This document shows, one piece after another, positions 60,358 through 64,000 of a stretch of DNA of 64,000 nt (within the stretch, counting starts at the first letter, position 1; the number at the start of each line of letters is the position of its first letter). The stretch covers positions 248,001 through 312,000 of the forward strand of contig NZ_JAHRGL010000019.1 in assembly GCF_019097855.1 (NCBI RefSeq). Direction: 5' to 3'. The notes beneath the pieces were generated by a model that was not told where the DNA came from, made no database searches, and worked only from the letters and a program-made list of their open reading frames with translations. This stretch comes from Geopseudomonas aromaticivorans (GTDB lineage Bacteria; Pseudomonadota; Gammaproteobacteria; Pseudomonadales; Pseudomonadaceae). Made by a program: the position numbers and the translations under genes.

Positions 60358-60373
60358 ATACCCCATGGAGTAT
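60358..60373. promoter_or_regulatory. CsoR/CstR-like operator upstream of DUF2892-osmC
   Basis: ATACCCCATGGAGTAT is a near-perfect palindrome with the ATAC-C-tract/G-tract-GTAT layout of CsoR/CstR-family operators. On the minus strand it runs into TATATA, a likely -10, so it would block the promoter, about 80 bp upstream of the first gene. No csoR-type gene is in the window. Confidence 0.55.
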
Positions 60374-60436
60374 GTGAGCGCCAGCGGGGGACTGTCGCAG
60401 GGTGACTATGCGCAGCCGCGTGGGAGGCAGAAACGA

Positions 60437-60460
60437 CAACGGCACCCGAAGGTGCCGTTG
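60437..60460 (-). terminator. Terminator of fabA-fabB
   Basis: A perfect 10-bp stem (CAACGGCACC with GGTGCCGTTG) closed by a CGAA tetraloop, 19 bp after the fabB stop and followed by TCGTTT on the minus strand. Confidence 0.82.
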
Positions 60461-60478
60461 CAGTGCAGCGAGAGCGAC

Positions 60479-61699
60479 TTACTTGCCGGTCCAGCGCTTG
60501 AGGACCAGCGTGGCGTTGGTGCCGCCGAAGCCGAAGCTGTTGCTCATCACCGTGTTCAGGGTGACGTTCTCGCGAGTCTGGGTGACGATCGGCAGATCGG
60601 CCACTTCCGGGTCCAGCTCGTCGATGTTGGCCGAGCCGGCGATGAAGTTGCCTTCCATCATCAGCAGGCTGTAGATCGCTTCCTGCACGCCGGCGGCGCC
60701 CAGCGAGTGGCCGGACAGGCTCTTGGTCGAGCTGATGGCCGGGGCCTTGTCGCCGAACACGGTGCGCACGGCACGGGCTTCCGCGACGTCGCCGACCGGG
60801 GTCGAGGTGCCGTGGGTGTTCAGGTAGTCGATCGGGGTGTCGACGGTGGCCATTGCCTGCTGCATGCAGCGGATTGCGCCTTCGCCGCTCGGCGCGACCA
60901 TGTCGTAGCCGTCGGAAGTGGCGCCGTAGCCGACGATCTCGGCATAAATCTTGGCGCCGCGCTTGAGCGCGTGCTCCAGTTCCTCGACCACCACCATGCC
61001 GCCGCCGCCGGCGATGACGAAGCCGTCACGCTTGGCGTCGTAGGCGCGCGAGGCCTTTTCCGGAGTGGCGTTGTACTGGGTGGACAGGGCGCCCATGGCG
61101 TCGAACAGGAAGCTCTGGCTCCAGTGCTCCTCTTCACCGCCGCCGGCGAAGACCATGTCCTGCTTGCCCATCTGGATCTGCTCCATGGCGTTGCCGATGC
61201 AGTGGGCACTGGTGGCGCAAGCGGAGGAGATGGTGTAGTTCACGCCCTTGATCTTGAACGGGGTGGCCAGGCAGGCGGACACGGTGCTGCCCATGGTGCG
61301 CGGCACGCGGTACGGGCCGACGCGCTTGACACCCTTTTCGCGCAGGATGTCCAGGGCTTCCATCTGGTTGAGAGTGGACGCACCACCGGAGCCGGCGATC
61401 AGGCCGACGCGCGGGTTGGAGATCTCTTCCTCGGTCAGGCCGGCATCCTTGATCGCCTGTTCCATGGACAGGTAGGCGAAGGCGGCGGCGTCACCCATGA
61501 AGCGGTAGACCTTGCGGTCGATCAGCGCTTCGAGGTCGAGGTCGACGGAGCCGGAGACCTGGCTGCGCAGCCCCATGTCGGCATAGGACTGGTTGAAGCG
61601 GATGCCCGGGCGGCTGGCGCGCAGGTTGGCGGAAACAGTCTCTTTGTCATTGCCCAGGCAGGACACGATGCCCATCCCGGTGATCACGACGCGACGCAT
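60479..61699 (-). CDS. fabB: 3-oxoacyl-ACP synthase I
   Basis: Condensing enzyme (406 aa) that extends cis-unsaturated acyl-ACP in anaerobic-type unsaturated fatty acid synthesis. The active site is intact: Cys in [10 protein letters not shown], His in [11 protein letters not shown] and His in SLSGHSLGA. The end region [17 protein letters not shown] is typical. It lies 11 bp after fabA and forms the classic fabAB operon, with its own terminator. Confidence 0.97.
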   Translation of the reverse strand: MRRVVITGMGIVSCLGNDKETVSANLRASRPGIRFNQSYADMGLRSQVSGSVDLDLEALIDRKVYRFMGDAAAFAYLSMEQAIKDAGLTEEEISNPRVGLIAGSGGASTLNQMEALDILREKGVKRVGPYRVPRTMGSTVSACLATPFKIKGVNYTISSACATSAHCIGNAMEQIQMGKQDMVFAGGGEEEHWSQSFLFDAMGALSTQYNATPEKASRAYDAKRDGFVIAGGGGMVVVEELEHALKRGAKIYAEIVGYGATSDGYDMVAPSGEGAIRCMQQAMATVDTPIDYLNTHGTSTPVGDVAEARAVRTVFGDKAPAISSTKSLSGHSLGAAGVQEAIYSLLMMEGNFIAGSANIDELDPEVADLPIVTQTRENVTLNTVMSNSFGFGGTNATLVLKRWTGK

Positions 61700-61710
61700 G
61701 CGGGTAACCC

Positions 61711-62226
61711 TTAAAAGCTATCAGTGGAAGTGAACAGACCGACGCGCAGGCCTTCGGCACTGTAGATCTCGCGGCCATCTACGCTCACGGTGCCGTCGGC
61801 AATGGCCAGGATCAGCGAGCGGGTGATGGTGCGCTTGATGTGGATGTTGTAGGTGACTTTCTTGGCGGTCGGCAAGACCTGACCGAAGAATTTTACTTCG
61901 CCCGAGCCCAGGGCACGGCCGCGGCCGGGGTTGCCCTGCCAGCCGAGGTAGAAGCCGACCAGCTGCCACATGGCGTCCAGGCCCAGGCAGCCCGGCATTA
62001 CCGGGTCGCCTTCGAAGTGGCAGCCGAAGAACCACAGGTCCGGGTTGATGTCGAGCTCGGCCACAATTTCGCCTTTGCCGTACTTGCCGCCGGTTTCGCT
62101 GATGTGGACGATGCGGTCCATCATCAGCATATTGGGGGCGGGCAGTTGCGCGTTACCCGGGCCGAACAGTTCACCGCGGCTGCAGCTGAGCAGTTCTTCC
62201 TGAGTGAAGGCGTTTTGTTTGGTCAT
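61711..62226 (-). CDS. fabA: 3-hydroxydecanoyl-ACP dehydratase/isomerase
   Basis: Bifunctional hot-dog enzyme (171 aa) that makes trans-2- and then cis-3-decenoyl-ACP, the branch point to unsaturated fatty acids. The catalytic His is in [20 protein letters not shown], with the Asp in the same motif. The frame is open 17 codons upstream, but GAGGAG lies correctly before the ATG at 62226, giving the usual [13 protein letters not shown]. It heads fabAB. No convincing DesT/FabR-type operator was found in the 186-bp upstream gap. Confidence 0.97.
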   Translation of the reverse strand: MTKQNAFTQEELLSCSRGELFGPGNAQLPAPNMLMMDRIVHISETGGKYGKGEIVAELDINPDLWFFGCHFEGDPVMPGCLGLDAMWQLVGFYLGWQGNPGRGRALGSGEVKFFGQVLPTAKKVTYNIHIKRTITRSLILAIADGTVSVDGREIYSAEGLRVGLFTSTDSF

Positions 62227-62412
62227 GCGAGCTCCTCGACGGTCCCTGTACCACAGGGGGCAGATCTTTCCGGTCACGCCCTCCCTGATGGAAGCGTGCC
62301 TGTGACCTAGTCATAGACTATGGCCTGTTGATGAAAGTCACAGCGCGGCAATGGTCATTCTGCGACGAATGGCGCCGTCCATGACTGTGCGAATGTGCAA
62401 GCGTGCCGTATT

Positions 62413-64000
62413 TCACGCAGATTCGCCACCCGTCGATGGTCTCGAGGCTATCCAGCGCTGCAGGGCGAGGCTCAGGTCGGAGCGTTTGAACGGCTTGGCC
62501 AGGTAGTCGTTCATCCCGGCCGCGAGGCAGGTTTCGCGGTCGCCCGGCAAGGCATTGGCGGTCAGGGCAATGATCGGTGCGTCACGGTTCGGCCCCTCGG
62601 TGGCGCGGATCTGCCGGGTGGTGTCATAGCCGTCCAGACCGGGCAGGCGACAGTCCATGAGGATCGCCGCGTAGGCCTGCTCGTGGACGGCCTGCAGGGC
62701 CTGCAGGCCGTCGCTGACCAGCTGGACCTCAAAGCCGAGGCTGCGCAGCATGGCCTCGATCACCGTCTGGTTGACCGGGTTGTCCTCGACCAGCAGCACG
62801 GTCTCCCCGGCGCCCTGGTCCTGGGTGCCGGCCAGGATCGCCTGTTCCTCGACCTGCACCTGGCGCCAGGGCAGGGGGATTTCCAGGGTGAAGGTCGAGC
62901 CCTGGCCTACGGCGCTTTCGGCCCGCAGGCTGCCGCCCATGTGCTCGGCCAGGGTGCGGGCGATGGACAGGCCGAGGCCGGTGCCGCCGTAGCGCCGCGA
63001 GGTCGAGGTGTCGGCCTGCTCGAACGCGTCGAACATGTGCCGCAGGCGGCTGGCCGGAATGCCGATGCCGGTGTCGTGCACCGCGCAGGTCAGCCAGAGG
63101 GTCTGGTTGCCGAGCGCCTGCCAGTGGGTGGTCACGGTGATGCTGCCTTCCTCGGTGAACTTCAGCGCATTGCCGAGCAAGTTGACCAGGATCTGGCGCA
63201 GGCGGGTGGGGTCGCCGCGCACCTCGATGTTCTCCAGGCCCGGCTGGCTGTCCATCAGCAACTGCAGGCCGCGCTGCTGGGCGCTGGGGCGAAATACCTG
63301 CACCGAGCTGACGATCAGGTCGAGCAGTCGGAACGGGATATTCTCCAGCGCCAGCGAGCCACGCTCGATGCGCGAGAAGTCGAGGATGTCGTTGATCACC
63401 TTGAGCAGGTGCTCGGTGGATTCGGTGGCCAGCGTGGTGTATTCGACCTGCTCGCTGGTCTGCTCGGTGGTTTCCAGCAGTTGCAGCATGCCCAGCACAC
63501 CGTTCATCGGCGTGCGCAGCTCGTGGCTCATCATCGCCAGGAACTCCGACTTGGCGCGGTTGGCCCGCTCGGCCTCCTCGCGGGCGGCAATCAGTTCGGT
63601 GATGCTGCGTTGCTGTTCGCTCTGCGCCTGTTCCAGTGCGCTGGCCATGCGATTGATATGGCGCGCCAGCTCGCCTAGCTCGCCGCGGTCATCGGTTGGT
63701 AGCACGGTGTGGTACTTGCCGCCCTGGATCGCCTGTACGGCGCTGTCCATGGCGCGGATCGGCTCGGCCAGGCTGCGTGCCAGGCGATAGGCCATCAGCA
63801 GGGTCAGGGCCAGGGCCAGCAGGGCCAGACCGCCGGCACGCAGCAGGATCTCTTGCTGGCGCTCGCTGAAGGCCTCGTCGGTCATGCCGACCAGCACCCT
63901 GCCCAGGACGTCCTGGCCGGTATCGGCCTGCGGCTGGGGGGACGTGAGCAGGAAGGAGTCGTCGAGGGCGATCGCCTGGCGCAGGATCGGCGCCTCGAAC
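62413..64000 (-). CDS. Hybrid sensor histidine kinase (3' part; runs off the right edge)
   Basis: The visible C-terminal part, about 529 codons, is open to the window edge, so the N-terminal sensor is missing. Order: the end of an extracytoplasmic region, a membrane helix, HAMP (about 63680-63780), coiled coil, HisKA with [15 protein letters not shown], HATPase ([28 protein letters not shown]), and a C-terminal receiver with LLVEDNPVN and phospho-Asp in [15 protein letters not shown]. It lacks an Hpt domain, so an external Hpt protein is needed. As I recall, P. aeruginosa PA1611, which interacts with RetS, lies beside fabA; this is likely its counterpart. Confidence 0.92.
   Translation of the reverse strand, partial: FEAPILRQAIALDDSFLLTSPQPQADTGQDVLGRVLVGMTDEAFSERQQEILLRAGGLALLALALTLLMAYRLARSLAEPIRAMDSAVQAIQGGKYHTVLPTDDRGELGELARHINRMASALEQAQSEQQRSITELIAAREEAERANRAKSEFLAMMSHELRTPMNGVLGMLQLLETTEQTSEQVEYTTLATESTEHLLKVINDILDFSRIERGSLALENIPFRLLDLIVSSVQVFRPSAQQRGLQLLMDSQPGLENIEVRGDPTRLRQILVNLLGNALKFTEEGSITVTTHWQALGNQTLWLTCAVHDTGIGIPASRLRHMFDAFEQADTSTSRRYGGTGLGLSIARTLAEHMGGSLRAESAVGQGSTFTLEIPLPWRQVQVEEQAILAGTQDQGAGETVLLVEDNPVNQTVIEAMLRSLGFEVQLVSDGLQALQAVHEQAYAAILMDCRLPGLDGYDTTRQIRATEGPNRDAPIIALTANALPGDRETCLAAGMNDYLAKPFKRSDLSLALQRWIASRPSTGGESA

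Noticed and set aside
57584-60366. Transmissible locus of stress tolerance (TLQ/LHR) island because of the second ftsH and stress genes
   Set aside because: The hallmark genes (small heat-shock proteins, clpG/clpK, yfdX, hdeD, kefB, psiE) are all absent.
62227-62412. DesT/FabR-type operator upstream of fabA
   Set aside because: Only a short palindrome CATAGACTATG (62312-62322) is present; it does not resemble the DesT site I know.

Overview
This is a GC-rich chromosomal segment from a gammaproteobacterium, almost certainly a Pseudomonas (broad sense). Support comes from gene content and local order: ccoNO-P / acnA / tusA, pdxB, cti, the fapABCDEF functional-amyloid operon next to uppP, xthA, tpx, muxABC-opmB, tamAB, and fabAB beside a hybrid sensor kinase. 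As far as I recall these blocks also exist in P. aeruginosa, where they are spread over several loci. I see no tRNA, rRNA, insertion sequence, prophage or CRISPR array. Genes are densely packed, and three convergent pairs have touching or overlapping stop codons. Long open frames antisense to real genes are a by-product of the high GC content and are left out.

Region 1 (1-7 kb): a cbb3 cytochrome oxidase operon (ccoN, ccoO, ccoP, with no ccoQ) behind a perfect Anr/FNR box; a divergent alpha/beta hydrolase; aconitase A; and a TusA-family protein. Region 2 (7-17 kb): a secreted subtilisin-like protease with a PKD domain, a MATE exporter, pdxB, ppnP, the membrane-stress enzyme Cti, nfuA, and a sigma-54 activator with an unusual N-terminal domain. 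Region 3 (17-22.5 kb): fapFEDCBA on the minus strand, with a near-consensus -24/-12 promoter and an IHF-like site upstream of fapA. The activator gene sits at the far end of the operon and is the natural candidate to drive it.

Region 4 (22.7-33 kb): a convergent pair (DUF3429 membrane protein and an unknown protein) with two near-identical inverted repeats on its outer sides, then uppP, a cold-shock-domain/DUF1294 fusion, an ABC-F ATPase, a PilT/PilU-like ATPase, ppiC, a TerC-family membrane protein, a phosphate-binding/OmpA fusion behind a strong Pho box, xthA and tpx. Region 5 (33.5-52.5 kb): a glycine-zipper protein, a luciferase-like oxidoreductase, the muxABC-opmB RND efflux operon interrupted by an intergenic palindromic repeat, a large patatin-like phospholipase gene with a nine-G tract, and tamAB.

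Region 6 (52.6-64 kb), all minus strand: an FtsH paralogue, a GAF/PAS histidine kinase whose start overlaps the ftsH stop, and a REC-LOV-GGDEF-EAL protein with the known flavin-binding residues of a blue-light photoreceptor. Together these look like one operon joining proteolysis, phosphorelay, light and c-di-GMP. A DUF2892-OsmC pair follows, behind a CsoR/CstR-like operator, then fabB-fabA and the 3' part of a hybrid sensor kinase that runs off the right edge. The most interesting systems are the light/phosphorelay/c-di-GMP cluster, the fap operon control region, the twin inverted repeats, and the two long mononucleotide tracts.
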